Shown: positions 24,468 through 37,312 of the stretch, in pieces | How positions within the stretch are numbered: position 1 is the stretch's first letter | Layout: every line of letters begins with the position of its first letter | Notes under the pieces: model-generated | The model's database searches: none | Told to the model about the DNA's origin: nothing | Seen by the model: only the letters and a program-made list of their open reading frames with translations | DNA from: Euwallacea fornicatus | Lineage: Eukaryota; Arthropoda; Insecta; Coleoptera; Curculionidae | DNA length: 64,000 nucleotides | Reading direction: 5' to 3' | Assembly: GCF_040115645.1 (NCBI RefSeq) | Contig: NW_027096035.1 | Span: forward strand, 620,001-684,000 | Program-made: the position numbers and the translations under genes

Positions 24468-24499
24468 TTTGTCGACAATTCCCGAAGTTATCGAGTTTC

Positions 24500-24512
24500 A
24501 AAATTTGAAGTC
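24500..24512 (+). repeat. Two-base deletion in one monomer
   Basis: The stretch tttgaaaagtcac reads tttgaagtcac, losing two bases from the a-run next to the 30-42 dyad. It appears once in the window. Confidence 0.85.
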
Positions 24513-26400
24513 ACAAAAGTTATGTGTTTGAGCACTTAAAGTACTATTTTTCTTGGAAATTCAACAAGATGCAATCATGATGTGTCGTGACATCTTAAAC
24601 ATCTCGTGGAGCTGATTAATTTGACACTTTGTTTAACAAATTTGGTCCTCATTTGCCGAAGTTATCGAGCTTCAAAATTTGAAAAGTCACAAAAGTTGTG
24701 TGTTTGAGCACTTAAAGTACTATTTTTCTTGGAAATTCAACAAGATGCAATCATGATGTGTTGTGAAATCTTAAAGATCTCGTCGAGCTGATTAATTTGA
24801 CACTTTGTTTAAGAAATTTGGTCCACAATTCCCGAAGTTATCGAGCTTCAAAATTTGAAAAGTCACAAAAGTTGTGTGTTTGAGCACTTAAAGTACTATT
24901 TTTCTTGGAAATTCAACAAGATGCAATCATGATGTGTTGTGAAATCTTAAAGATCTCGTCGAGCTGATTAATTTGACACTTTGTTTAAGAAATTTGGTCG
25001 ACAATTCCCGAAGTATCGAGCTTCAAAATTTGAAAAGTCACAAAAGTTGTGTGTTTGAGCAATTAAAGTACTATTTTTCTTGGAAATGCAACAAGATGCA
25101 ATCATGATGTGTTGTGAAATCTTAAAGATCTCGTCGAGCTTATTAATTTGACACTTTGTTTAAGAAATTTGGTCGACAATTCCCGAAGTTATCGAGCTTC
25201 AAAGTTTGAAAAGTCACAAAAGTTGTGTGTTTGAGCACTTAAAGTACTATTTTTCTTGGAAATTCAACAAGATGCAATCATGATGTGTTGTGACATCTTA
25301 AAGATCTCGTGGAGCTGATTAATTTGACACTTTGTTTAACAAATTTGGTCCTCATTTGCCGAAGTTATCGAGCTTCAAAATTTGAAAAGTCACAAAAGTT
25401 GTGTGTTTGAGCACTTAAAGTACAATTTTTATTGGAAATGCAACAAGATGCAATCATGATGTGTTGTGACATCTTAAAGATCTCGTGGAGCTGATTAATT
25501 TGACACTTTGTTTAAGAAATTTGGTCCACAATTCCCGAAGTTATCGAGCTTCAAAATTTGAAAAGTCATAAGAGTTGTGTGTTTGAGCAATTAAAGTACT
25601 ATTTTTCTTGGAAATTCGACAAAATGCAATCATGATGTGTTGTGACATCTTAAAGATCTCGTGGAGCTGATTAATTTGACACTTTCTTTAACAAATTTGG
25701 TCCTCATTTGCCGAAGTTATCGAGCTTCAAAATTTAAAAAGTCACAAAAGTTGTGTGTTTGAACAATTAAAGTACTATTTTTCTTGGAAATCCAACAAGA
25801 TGCAATCATGATGTGTTGTGACATCTTAAAGATCTCGTGGAGCTGATTAATTTGACACTTTCTTTAACAAATTTGGTCCTCATTTGCCGAAGTTATCGAG
25901 CTTCAAAATTTGAAAAGTCACAAAAGTTGTGTGTTTAAGCAATTAAAGTACTATTTTTCTTGGAAATTCGACAAGATGCAATCATGATGTGTTGTGAAAT
26001 CTTAAAGATCTCGTCGAGCTGATTAATTTGACACTTTGTTTAAGAAATTTGGTCCACAATTCCCGAAGTTATCGAGCTTCAAAATGTGAAAAGTCACAAA
26101 AGTTGTGTGTTTGAGCAATTAAAGTACTATTTTTCTTGGAAATTCGACAAGATGCAATCATGATGTGTTGTGACATCTTAAAGATCTCGTGGAGCTGATT
26201 AATTTGACTCTTTGTTTAACAAATTTGGTCCTCATTTGCCGAAGTTATCGAGCTTCAAAATTTGAAAAGTCACAAAAGTTGTGTGTTTAAGCAATTAAAG
26301 TACTATTTTTCTTGGAAATTCGACAAGATGCAATCATGATGTGTTGTGAAATCTTAAAGATCTCGTCGAGCTGATTAATTTGACACTTTGTTTAAGAAAT

Positions 26401-26576
26401 TTGGTCGACAATTCCCGAAGTTATCGAGCTTCAAAATTTGAAAAGTCACAAAAGTTGTGTGTTTGAGCACTTAAAGTACTATTTTTCTTGGATATCCAAC
26501 AAGATGCAATAATGAATTGTTGTGAGATCCTAAAAATCTCGTCGAGCTGATTAATTTGACACTTTGTTTAACAATC
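26401..26576 (+). repeat. D monomer 8
   Basis: Gac-start D copy with the older cactttg tail, 12 monomers minus three bases after D 7. Confidence 0.9.
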
Positions 26577-27731
26577 TTTGTCGACAATTCCCGAAGTTAT
26601 CGAGCTTCAAAATTTGAAAAGTCACAAAAGTTGTGTGTTTAAGCAATTAAAGTACTATTTTTCTTGGAAATTCAACAAGATGCAATCATGATGTGTTGTG
26701 AAATCTTAAAGATCTCGTAGAGCTGATTAATTTGACTCTTTGTTTAACAAATTTGGTCCTCATTTGCCGAAGTTATCGAGCTTCAAAATTTGAAAAGTCA
26801 CAAAAGTTGTGTGTTTGAGCACTTAAAGTACTATTTTTCTTGGAAATTCCGCAAGATGCAATCATGATGTGTTGTGACATCTTAAAGATCTCGTGGAGCT
26901 GATTAATTTGACACTTTGTTTAACAAATTTGGTCCTCATTTGCCGAAGTTATCGAGCTTCAAAATTTGAAAAGTCACAAAAGTTGTGTGTTTGAGCAATT
27001 AAAGTACTATTTTTCATGGAAATTCAACAAGATGCTATCATGATGTGTTGTGACATCTTAAAGATCTCGTGGAGCTGATTAATTAGACTCTTTGTTTAAC
27101 AAATTTGGTCCTCATTTGCCGAAGTTATCGAGCTTCAAAATTTGAAAAGTCAGAAAAGTTGTGTGTTTGAGCAATTAAAGTACTATTTTTCATGGAAATT
27201 CAACAAGATGCTATCATGATGTGTTGTGACATCTTAAAGATCTCGTGGAGCTGATTAATTAGACTCTTTGTTTAACAAATTTGGTCCTCATTTGCCGAAG
27301 TTATCGAGCTTCAAAATTTGAAAAGTCACAAAAGTTGTGTGTTTAAGCAATTAAAGTACTATTTTTCTTGGAAATTCGACAAGATGCAATCATGATGTGT
27401 TGTGAAATCTTAAAGATCTCGTCGAGCTGATTAATTTGACACTTTGTTTAAGAAATTTGGTCCACAATTCCCGAAGTTATCGAGCTTCAAAATGTGAAAA
27501 GTCACAAAAGTTGTGTGTTTGAGCAATTAAAGTACTATTTTTCTTGGAAATTCGACAAGATGCAATCATGATGTGTTGTGACATCTTAAAGATCTCGTGG
27601 AGCTGATTAATTTGACACTTTGTTTAACAATCTTTGTCGACAATTCCCGAAGTTATCGAGCTTCAAAATTTGAAAAGTCACAAAAGTTGTGTGTTTAAGC
27701 AATTAAAGTACTATTTTTCTTGGAAATTCAA

Positions 27732-29677
27732 CAAGATGCAATCATGATGTGTTGTGAAATCTTAAAGATCTCGTAGAGCTGATTAATTTGACTCTTTGTT
27801 TAACAAATTTGGTCCTCATTTGCCGAAGTTATCGAGCTTCAACGTTTGAAAAGTCACAAAAGTTATGTGTTTGAGCACTTAAAGTACTATTTTTCTTGGA
27901 AATTCAACAAGATGCAATCATGATGTGTTGTGAAATCTTAAAGATCTCGTGGAGCTGATTAATTTGACACTTTGTTTAACAAATTTGGTCCTCATTTGCC
28001 GAAGTTATCGAGCTTCAAAATTTGAAAAGTCACAAAAGTTGTGTGTTTGAGCACTTAAAGTACTATTTTTCTTGGAAATTCCGCAAGATGCAATCATGAT
28101 GTGTTGTGAAATCTTAAAGATCTCGTCGAGCTGATTAATTTGACACTTTGTTTAAGAAATTTGGTCCTCATTTGCCGAAGTTATCGAGCTTCAAAATTTG
28201 AAAAGTCACAAAAGTTGTGTGTTTGAGCACTTAAAGTACTATTTTTCTTGGAAATTCCACAAGATGCAATCATGATGTGTTGTGAAATCTTAAAGATCTC
28301 GTCGAGCTGATTAATTTGACACTTTGTTTAAGAAATTTGGTCCTCATTTGCCGAAGTTATCGAGCTTCAAAATTTGAAAAGTCACAAAAGTTGTGTGTTT
28401 GAGCACTTAAAGTACTATTTTTCTTGGAAATTCCACAAGATGCAATCATGATGTGTTGTGAAATCTTAAAGATCTCGTGGAGCTGATTAATTTGACACTT
28501 TGTTTAAGAAATTTGATCGACAATTCCCGAAGTTATCGAGCTTCAAAATTTGAAAAGTCACAAAAGTTGTGTGTTTGAGCACTTAAAGTACTATTTTTCT
28601 TGGAAATTCAACAAGATGCAATCATGATGTGTTGTGACATCTTAAAGATCTCGTGGAGCTGATTAATTTGACACTTTGTTTAAGAAATTTGGTCCACAAT
28701 TCCCGAAGTTATCGAGCTTCAAAATTTGAAAAGTCACAAAAGTTGTGTGTTTGAGCACTTAAAGTACTATTTTTCTTGGATATCCAACAAGATGCAATAA
28801 TGAATTGTTGTGAGATCCTAAAAATCTCGTCGAGCTGATTAATTTGACACTATGTTTAACAATCTTTGTCGACAATTCCCGAAGTTATCGAGCTTCAAAG
28901 TTTGAAAAGTCACAAAAGTTGTGTGTTTGAGCACTTAAAGTACTATTTTTCATGGAAATCCAACAAGATGCAATCATGATGTGTTGTGAAATCTTAAAGA
29001 TCTCGTGGAGCTGATTAATTTGACACTTTCTTTAACAAATTTGGTCCTCATTTGCCGAAGTTATCGAGCTTCAAAGTTTGAAAAGTCACAAAAGTTATGT
29101 GTTTGAGCACTTAAAGTACTGTTTTTCTTGGAAATCCAACAAGATGCAATCATGATGTGTTGTGACATCTTAAAGATCTCGTGGAGCTGATTAATTTGAC
29201 ACTTTGTTTAAGAAATTTGATCGACAATTCCCGAAGTTATCGAGCTTCAAAATTTGAAAAGTCACAAAAGTTGTGTGTTTGAGCACTTAAAGTACTATTT
29301 TTCTTGGAAATTCAACAAAATGCACTCATGATGTGTTGTGACATCTTAAAGATCTCGTCGAGCTGATTAATTTGACTCTTTGTTTAACAAATTTGGTCCT
29401 CATTTGCCGAAGTTATCGAGCTTCAAAATTTGAAAAGTCACAAAAGTTGTGTGTTTGAGCAATTAAAGTACTATTTTTCTTGGAAATCCAACAAGATGCA
29501 ATCATGATGTGTTGTGACATCTTAAAGATCTCGTGGAGCTGATTAATTTGACACTTTGTTTAAGAAATTTGATCGACAATTCCCGAAGTTATCGAGCTTC
29601 AAAATTTGAAAAGTCACAAAAGTTGTGTGTTTGAGCACTTAAAGTACTATTTTTCTTGGATATCCAACAAGATGCAA
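27732..29677 (+). repeat. 1.95-kb duplicated block, copy 2
   Basis: Counterpart of 22455-24400. The match stops inside a monomer that is D in copy 1 (ataatgaatt) but here reads atcatgatg after the D-like gatatcc start, so the breakpoint lies within a chimeric monomer. Confidence 0.87.
28689..28864 (+). repeat. D monomer 9
   Basis: Cac-start D copy with cactatg tail; duplicate of D 6 in the 1.95-kb block. Confidence 0.9.
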
Positions 29678-30622
29678 TCATGATGTGTTGTGACATCTTA
29701 AAGATCTCGTCGAGCTGATTAATTTGACACTTTGTTTAAGAAATTTGGTCCACAATTCCCGAAGTTATCGAGCTTCAAAATTTGAAAAGTCACAAAAGTT
29801 GTGTGTTTGAGCACTTAAAGTACTATTTTTCTTGGAAATTCAACAAGATGCAATCATGATGTGTTGTGACATCTTAAAGATCTCGTGGAGCTGATTAATT
29901 TGACACTTTGTTTAAGAAATTTGGTCGACAATTCCCGAAGTATCGAGCTTCAAAATTTGAAAAGTCACAAAAGTTGTGTGTTTGAGCAATTAAAGTACTA
30001 TTTTTCTTGGAAATGCAACAAGATGCAATCATGATGTGTTGTGAAATCTTAAAGATCTCGTCGATCTTATTAATTTGACACTTTGTTTAAGAAATTTGGT
30101 CGACAATTCCCGAAGTTATCGAGCTTCAAAATTTGAAAAGTCACAAAAGTTGTGTGTTTGAGCACTTAAAGTACTATTTTTCTTGGAAATTCAACAAGAT
30201 GCAATCATGATGTGTTGTGACATCTTAAAGATCTCGTGGAGCTGATTAATTTGACACTTTGTTTAAGAAATTTGGTCGACAATTCCCGAAGTATCGAGCT
30301 TCAAAATTTGAAAAGTCACAAAAGTTGTGTGTTTGAGCAATTAAAGTACTATTTTTCTTGGAAATGCAACAAGATGCAATCATGATATGTTGTGAAATCT
30401 TAAAGATCTCGTCGAGCTGATTAATTTGACACTTTGTTTAAGAAATTTGGTCCACAATTCCCGAAGTTATCGAGCTTCAAAATTTGAAAAGTCACAAAAG
30501 TTGTGTGTTTGAGCAATTAAAGTACTTTTTTTCTTGGAAATTCAACAAGATGCAATCATGATGTGTTGTGAAATCTTAAAGATCTCGTCGAGCTGATTAA
30601 TTTGACACTTTGTTTAAGAAAT

Positions 30623-30798
30623 TTGGTCGACAATTCCCGAAGTTATCGAGCTTCAAAATTTGAAAAGTCACAAAAGTTATGTGTTTGAGCACTTAAAGTA
30701 CTATTTTTCTTGGATATCCAACAAGATGCAATAATGAATTGTTGTGAGATCCTAAAAATCTCGTCGAGCTGATTAATTTGACACTTTGTTTAACAATC
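30623..30798 (+). repeat. D monomer 10
   Basis: Gac-start D copy with gttatgtg. The following monomer has ctcgaagttgtcgag. The same pair recurs at D 19. Confidence 0.9.
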
Positions 30799-31146
30799 TT
30801 TGTCGACAATTCTCGAAGTTGTCGAGCTTCAAAATTTGAAAAGACACAAAAGTTCTGTGTTTGAGCACTTAAAGTACTATTTTTCATGGAAATTCAACAA
30901 GATGCAATCATGATGTGTTGTGAAATCTTAAAGATCTCGTCGAGCTGATTAATTTGACACTTTGTTTAAGAAATTTGGTCCTCATTTGCCGAAGTTATCG
31001 AGCTTCAAAATTTGAAAAGTCACAAAAGTTGTGTGTTTGAGCACTTAAAGTACTATTTTTCTTGGAAATTCCACAAGATGCAATCATGATGTGTTGTGAA
31101 ATCTTAAAGATCTCGTCGAGCTGATTAATTTGACACTTTGTTTAAG

Positions 31147-32638
31147 AAATTTGGTCCTCATTTGCCGAAGTTATCGAGCTTCAAAATTTGAAAAGTCACA
31201 AAAGTTGTGTGTTTGAGCACTTAAAGTACTATTTTTCTTGGAAATTCCACAAGATGCAATCATGATGTGTTGTGACATCTTAAACATCTCGTGGAGCTGA
31301 TTAATTTGACACTTTGTTTAAGAAATTTGGTCGACAATTCCCGAAGTTATCGAGCTTCAAAGTTTGAAAAGTCACAAAAGTTATGTGTTTGAGCACTTAA
31401 AGTACTGTTTTTCTTGGAAATCCAACAAGATGCAATCATGATGTGTTGTGACATCTTAAAGATCTCGTGGAGCTGATTAATTTGACACTTTGTTTAACAA
31501 ATTTGGTCCTCATTTGCCGAAGTTATCGAGCTTCAAAATTTGAAAAGTCACAAAAGTTGTGTGTTTGAGCACTTAAAGTACTATTTTTCTTGGAAATTCA
31601 ACAAGATGCAATCATGATGTGTTGTGACATCTTAAAGATCTCGTGGAGCTGATTAATTTGACACTTTGTTTAAGAAATTTGGTCGACAATTCCCGAAGTT
31701 ATCGAGCTTCAAAATTTGAAAAGTCACAAAAGTTATGTGTTTGAGCACTTAAAGTACTGTTTTTCTTGGAAATCCAACAAGATGCAATCATGATGTGTTG
31801 TGACATCTTAAAGATCTCGTGGAGCTGATTAATTTGACACTTTGTTTAAGAAATTTGGTCCTCATTTGCCGAAGTTATCGAGCTTCAAAATTTGAAAAGT
31901 CACAAAAGTTGTGTGTTTGAGCACTTAAAGTACTATTTTTCTTGGAAATTCGACAAGATGCAATCATGATGTGTTGTGACATCTTAAAGATCTCGTGGAG
32001 CTGATTAATTTGACACTTTGTTTAAGAAATTTGGTCCTCATTTGCCGAAGTTATCGAGCTTCAAAATTTGAAAAGTCACAAAAGTTGTGTGTTTGAGCAC
32101 TTAAAGTACTATTTTTCTTGGAAATTCCACAAGATGCAATCATGATGTGTTGTGAAATCTTAAAGATCTCGTGGAGCTGATTAATTTGACACTTTGTTTA
32201 AGAAATTTGGTCCTCATTTGCCGAAGTTATCGAGCTTCAAAATTTGAAAAGTCACAAAAGTTGTGTGTTTGAGCACTTAAAGTACTATTTTTCTTGGAAA
32301 TTCGACAAGATGCAATCATGATGTGTTGTGACATCTTAAAGATCTCGTGGAGCTGATTAATTTGACACTTTGTTTAACAAATTTGGTCCACAATTCCCGA
32401 AGTTATCGAGCTTCAAAATTTGAAAAGTCACAAAAGTTGTGTGTTTGAGCACTTAAAGTACTATTTTTCTTGGAAATTCCACAAGATGCAATCATGATGT
32501 GTTGTGAAATCTTAAAGATCTCGTGGAGCTGATTAATTTGACACTTTGTTTAAGAAATTTGGTCCTCATTTGCCGAAGTTATCGAGCTTCAAAATTTGAA
32601 AAGTCACAAAAGTTGTGTGTTTGAGCACTTAAAGTACT
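31147..32638 (+). repeat. 1.49-kb duplicated block, copy 1
   Basis: Matches 33435-34926 at an offset of exactly 2288 bases (13 monomers). The mark taaacatctc is at 31281 and 33569. The order of gac, ctc and cac starts and of attcaac, attcgac and attccac copies is the same in both. The match ends where actgttttt (32639) meets actattttt (34927), after which copy 2 lacks two monomers found in copy 1. Confidence 0.85.
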
Positions 32639-33434
32639 GTTTTTCTTGGAAATCCAACAAGATGCAATCATGATGTGTTGTGACATCTTAAAGATCTCGT
32701 GGAGCTGATTAATTTGACACTTTGTTTAACAAATTTGGTCCTCATTTGCCGAAGTTATCGAGCTTCAAAATTTGAAAAGTCACAAAAGTTGTGTGTTTGA
32801 GCACTTAAAGTACTATTTTTCTTGGAAATTCCACAAGATGCAATCATGATGTGTTGTGAAATCTTAAAGATCTCGTGGAGCTGATTAATTTGACACTTTG
32901 TTTAAGAAATTTGGTCCTCATTTGCCGAAGTTATCGAGCTTCAAAATTTGAAAAGTCACAAAAGTTGTGTGTTTGAGCACTTAAAGTACTATTTTTCTTG
33001 GAAATTCCACAAGATGCAATCATGATGTGTTGTGAAATCTTAAAGATCTCGTGGAGCTGATTAATTTGACACTTTGTTTAACAAATTTGGTCCTCATTTG
33101 CCGAAGTTATCGAGCTTCAAAATTTGAAAAGTCACAAAAGTTGTGTGTTTGAGCAATTAAAGTACTATTTTTCTTGGAAATTCGACAAGATGCAATCATG
33201 ATGTGTTGTGAAATCTTAAAGATCTCGTCGAGCTGATTAATTTGACACTTTGTTTAAGAAATTTGGTCGACAATTCCCGAAGTTATCGAGCTTCAAAGTT
33301 TGAAAAGTCACAAAAGTTATGTGTTTGAGCACTTAAAGTACTGTTTTTCTTGGAAATCCAACAAGATGCAATCATGATGTGTTGTGACATCTTAAAGATC
33401 TCGTGGAGCTGATTAATTTGACACTTTGTTTAAC

Positions 33435-34926
33435 AAATTTGGTCCTCATTTGCCGAAGTTATCGAGCTTCAAAATTTGAAAAGTCACAAAAGTTGTGTGT
33501 TTGAGCACTTAAAGTACTATTTTTCTTGGAAATTCCACAAGATGCAATCATGATGTGTTGTGACATCTTAAACATCTCGTGGAGCTGATTAATTTGACAC
33601 TTTGTTTAAGAAATTTGGTCGACAATTCCCGAAGTTATCGAGCTTCAAAGTTTGAAAAGTCACAAAAGTTATGTGTTTGAGCACTTAAAGTACTGTTTTT
33701 CTTGGAAATCCAACAAGATGCAATCATGATGTGTTGTGACATCTTAAAGATCTCGTGGAGCTGATTAATTTGACACTTTGTTTAACAAATTTGGTCCTCA
33801 TTTGCCGAAGTTATCGAGCTTCAAAATTTGAAAAGTCACAAAAGTTGTGTGTTTGAGCACTTAAAGTACTATTTTTCTTGGAAATTCAACAAGATGCAAT
33901 CATGATGTGTTGTGACATCTTAAAGATCTCGTGGAGCTGATTAATTTGACACTTTGTTTAAGAAATTTGGTCGACAATTCCCGAAGTTATCGAGCTTCAA
34001 AATTTGAAAAGTCACAAAAGTTATGTGTTTGAGCACTTAAAGTACTGTTTTTCTTGGAAATCCAACAAGATGCAATCATGATGTGTTGTGACATCTTAAA
34101 GATCTCGTGGAGCTGATTAATTTGACACTTTGTTTAAGAAATTTGGTCCTCATTTGCCGAAGTTATCGAGCTTCAAAATTTGAAAAGTCACAAAAGTTGT
34201 GTGTTTGAGCACTTAAAGTACTATTTTTCTTGGAAATTCGACAAGATGCAATCATGATGTGTTGTGACATCTTAAAGATCTCGTGGAGCTGATTAATTTG
34301 ACACTTTGTTTAAGAAATTTGGTCCTCATTTGCCGAAGTTATCGAGCTTCAAAATTTGAAAAGTCACAAAAGTTGTGTGTTTGAGCACTTAAAGTACTAT
34401 TTTTCTTGGAAATTCCACAAGATGCAATCATGATGTGTTGTGAAATCTTAAAGATCTCGTGGAGCTGATTAATTTGACACTTTGTTTAAGAAATTTGGTC
34501 CTCATTTGCCGAAGTTATCGAGCTTCAAAATTTGAAAAGTCACAAAAGTTGTGTGTTTGAGCACTTAAAGTACTATTTTTCTTGGAAATTCGACAAGATG
34601 CAATCATGATGTGTTGTGACATCTTAAAGATCTCGTGGAGCTGATTAATTTGACACTTTGTTTAACAAATTTGGTCCACAATTCCCGAAGTTATCGAGCT
34701 TCAAAATTTGAAAAGTCACAAAAGTTGTGTGTTTGAGCACTTAAAGTACTATTTTTCTTGGAAATTCCACAAGATGCAATCATGATGTGTTGTGAAATCT
34801 TAAAGATCTCGTGGAGCTGATTAATTTGACACTTTGTTTAAGAAATTTGGTCCTCATTTGCCGAAGTTATCGAGCTTCAAAATTTGAAAAGTCACAAAAG
34901 TTGTGTGTTTGAGCACTTAAAGTACT
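33435..34926 (+). repeat. 1.49-kb duplicated block, copy 2
   Basis: Counterpart of 31147-32638. Just downstream it drops two monomers, which points to an unequal exchange or internal deletion after the duplication. Confidence 0.85.
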
Positions 34927-35850
34927 ATTTTTCTTGGAAATTCCACAAGATGCAATCATGATGTGTTGTGAAATCTTAAAGATCTCGTGGAGCTGATTAA
35001 TTTGACACTTTGTTTAACAAATTTGGTCCTCATTTGCCGAAGTTATCGAGCTTCAAAATTTGAAAAGTCACAAAAGTTGTGTGTTTGAGCAATTAAAGTA
35101 CTATTTTTCTTGGAAATTCGACAAGATGCAATCATGATGTGTTGTGAAATCTTAAAGATCTCGTCGAGCTGATTAATTTGACACTTTGTTTAAGAAATTT
35201 GGTCGACAATTCCCGAAGTTATCGAGCTTCAAAGTTTGAAAAGTCACAAAAGTTATGTGTTTGAGCACTTAAAGTACTGTTTTTCTTGGAAATCCAACAA
35301 GATGCAATCATGATGTGTTGTGACATCTTAAAGATCTCGTGGAGCTGATTAATTTGACACTTTGTTTAACAAATTTGGTCCTCATTTGCCGAAGTTATCG
35401 AGCTTCAAAATTTGAAAAGTCACAAAAGTTGTGTGTTTGAGCACTTAAAGTACTATTTTTCTTGGAAATTCCACAAGATGCAATCATGATGTGTTGTGAA
35501 ATCTTAAAGATCTCGTCGAGCTGATTAATTTGACACTTTGTTTAAGAAATTTGGTCCTCATTTGCCGAAGTTATCGAGCTTCAAAATTTGAAAAGTCACA
35601 AAAGTTGTGTGTTTGAGCACTTAAAGTACTATTTTTCTTGGAAATTCCACAAGATGCAATCATGATGTGTTGTGAAATCTTAAAGATCTCGTCGAGCTGA
35701 TTAATTTGACACTTTGTTTAAGAAATTTGGTCGACAATTCCCGAAGTTATCTAGCTTCAAAATTTGAAAAGTCACAAAAGTTGTGTGTTTGAGCACTTAA
35801 AGTACTATTTTTCTTGGAAATTCCACAAGATGCAATCATGATGTGTTGTG
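34600..35850 (+). repeat. Block conserved at 52023-53273, 17.4 kb away
   Basis: Seven monomers in the same order occur at both places: aacaaattt plus ccac start, ctc/attccac/gtggag, gcaatt/attcgac/gtcgag, gac/caaag/actgttttt, two ctc/attccac copies, then a gac start with tctagc. The ttggtccac start is at 34671 and 52094, 99 monomers minus one base. One difference seen is attactttg at about 52753 against attaatttg. Confidence 0.8.
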
Positions 35851-37312
35851 AAATCTTAAAGATCTCGTCGAGCTGATTAATTTGACACTTTGTTTAAGAA
35901 ATTTGGTCGACAATTCCCGAAGTTATCTAGCTTCAAAATTTGAAAAGTCACAAAAGTTGTGTGTTTGAGCACTTAAAGTACTATTTTTCTTGGAAATTCG
36001 ACAAGATGCAATCATGATGTGTTGTGAAATCTTAAAGATCTCGTCGAGCTGATTAATTTGACACTTTGTTTAAGAAATTTGATCGACAATTCCCGAAGTT
36101 ATCGAGCTTCAAAGTTTGAAAAGTCACAAAAGTTATGTGTTTGAGCACTTAAAGTACTGTTTTTCTTGGAAATCCAACAAGATGCAATCATGATGTGTTG
36201 TGACATCTTAAAGATCTCGTGGAGCTGATTAATTTGACACTTTGTTTGACAAATTTGGTCCTCATTTGCCGAAGTTATCTAGCTTCAAAATTTGAAAAGT
36301 CACAAAAGTTGTGTGTTTGAGCACTTAAAGTACTATTTTTCTTGGAAATTCCACAAGATGCAATCATGATGTGTTGTGAAATCTTAAAGATCTCGTGGAT
36401 CTGATTAATTTGACACTTTGTTTAACAAATTTGGTCCTCATTTGCCGAAGTTATCCAGCTTCAAAATTTGAAAAGACACAAAAGTTCTGTGTTTGAGCAC
36501 TTAAAGTACTATTTTTCATGGAAATTCAACAAGATGCAATCATGATGTGTTGTGAAATCTTAAAGATCTCGTCGAGCTGATTAATTTGACACTTTGTTTA
36601 AGAAATTTGGTCCTCATTTGCCGAAGTTATCGAGCTTCAAAATTTGAAAAGTCACAAAAGTTGTGTGTTTGAGCACTTAAAGTACTATTTTTCTTGGAAA
36701 TTCCACAAGATGCAATCATGATGTGTTGTGAAATCTTAAAGATCTCGTCGAGCTGATTAATTTGACACTTTGTTTAAGAAATTTGGTCCACAATTCCCGA
36801 AGTTATCGAGCTTCAAAATTTGAAAAGTCACAAAAGTTGTGTGTTTGAGCACTTAAAGTACTATTTTTCTTGGATATCCAACAAGATGCAATAATGAATT
36901 GTTGTGAGATCCTAAAAATCTCGTCGAGCTGATTAATTTGACACTATGTTTAACAATCTTTGTCGACAATTCCCGAAGTTATCGAGCTTCAAAATTTGAA
37001 AAGACACAAAAGTTGTGTGTTTGAGCACTTAAAGTACTATTTTTCTTGGAAATTCAACAAGATGCAATCATGATGTGTTGTGAAATCTTAAAGATCTCGT
37101 CGAGCTTATTAATTTGACACTTTGTTTAAGAAATTTGGTCGACAATTCCCGAAGTTATCGAGCTTCAAAATTTGAAAAGTCACAAAAGTTGTGTGTTTGA
37201 GCAATTAAAGTACTATTTTTCTTGGAAATTCGACAAGATGCAATCATGATGTGTTGTGAAATCTTAAAGATCTCGTCGAGCTGATTAATTTGACACTTTG
37301 TTTAAGAAATTT
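35741..37312 (+). repeat. Ten-monomer block, next copy at 37501-39072
   Basis: The offset is 1760 bases (10 monomers), set by tccagc at 36454 and 38214 and D at 36891 and 38651. The left limit is where ggtcgacaattccc meets ggtcctcatttgcc just before ccgaag. The right limit is gatcgac at 37313 against ggtcgac at 39073. Copy 2 otherwise follows copy 1 monomer by monomer. Confidence 0.83.
36783..36958 (+). repeat. D monomer 11
   Basis: Cac-start, cactatg D copy, 35 monomers after D 10 and the first within the domain IV higher-order repeat. Confidence 0.9.

Larger units (their letters stand above)
22454..35330 (+). repeat. Array domain III: attccac monomers, gaaatc/gtcgag pairing
   Basis: About 73 monomers. 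The variants attccgcaag and attccacaag first appear here (from about 22803 and 22979) and dominate to the window end. Most monomers now pair gaaatc with gtcgag or gtggag, and most junctions read aagaaattt. Contains D monomers 6-10, a long gap without D from 30798 to 36783, and two large duplicated blocks. Edges are approximate. Confidence 0.7.
30798..36783 (+). repeat. Longest stretch without a D monomer after 10.9 kb
   Basis: Thirty-four monomers of ordinary types, mostly ctcatttgcc starts with attccac or attcgac, plus caaagtttg/gttatg/actgttttt copies. No insert or gene is present. It contains the 13-monomer-offset duplication at 31147-32638 and 33435-34926. Confidence 0.85.
35330..37312 (+). 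repeat. 1.98-kb block, repeated at 44482-46464
   Basis: The two segments lie 9152 bases apart (52 monomers) and share eleven monomers in order: ctc/attccac pair, two tctagc copies, gatcgac with caaag and actgttttt, gacaaattt, gtggatctg, tccagc with gacac and gttctg, D, and cgagcttatt. The gacaaattt change ties them and the 37498 copy together. Confidence 0.82.
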
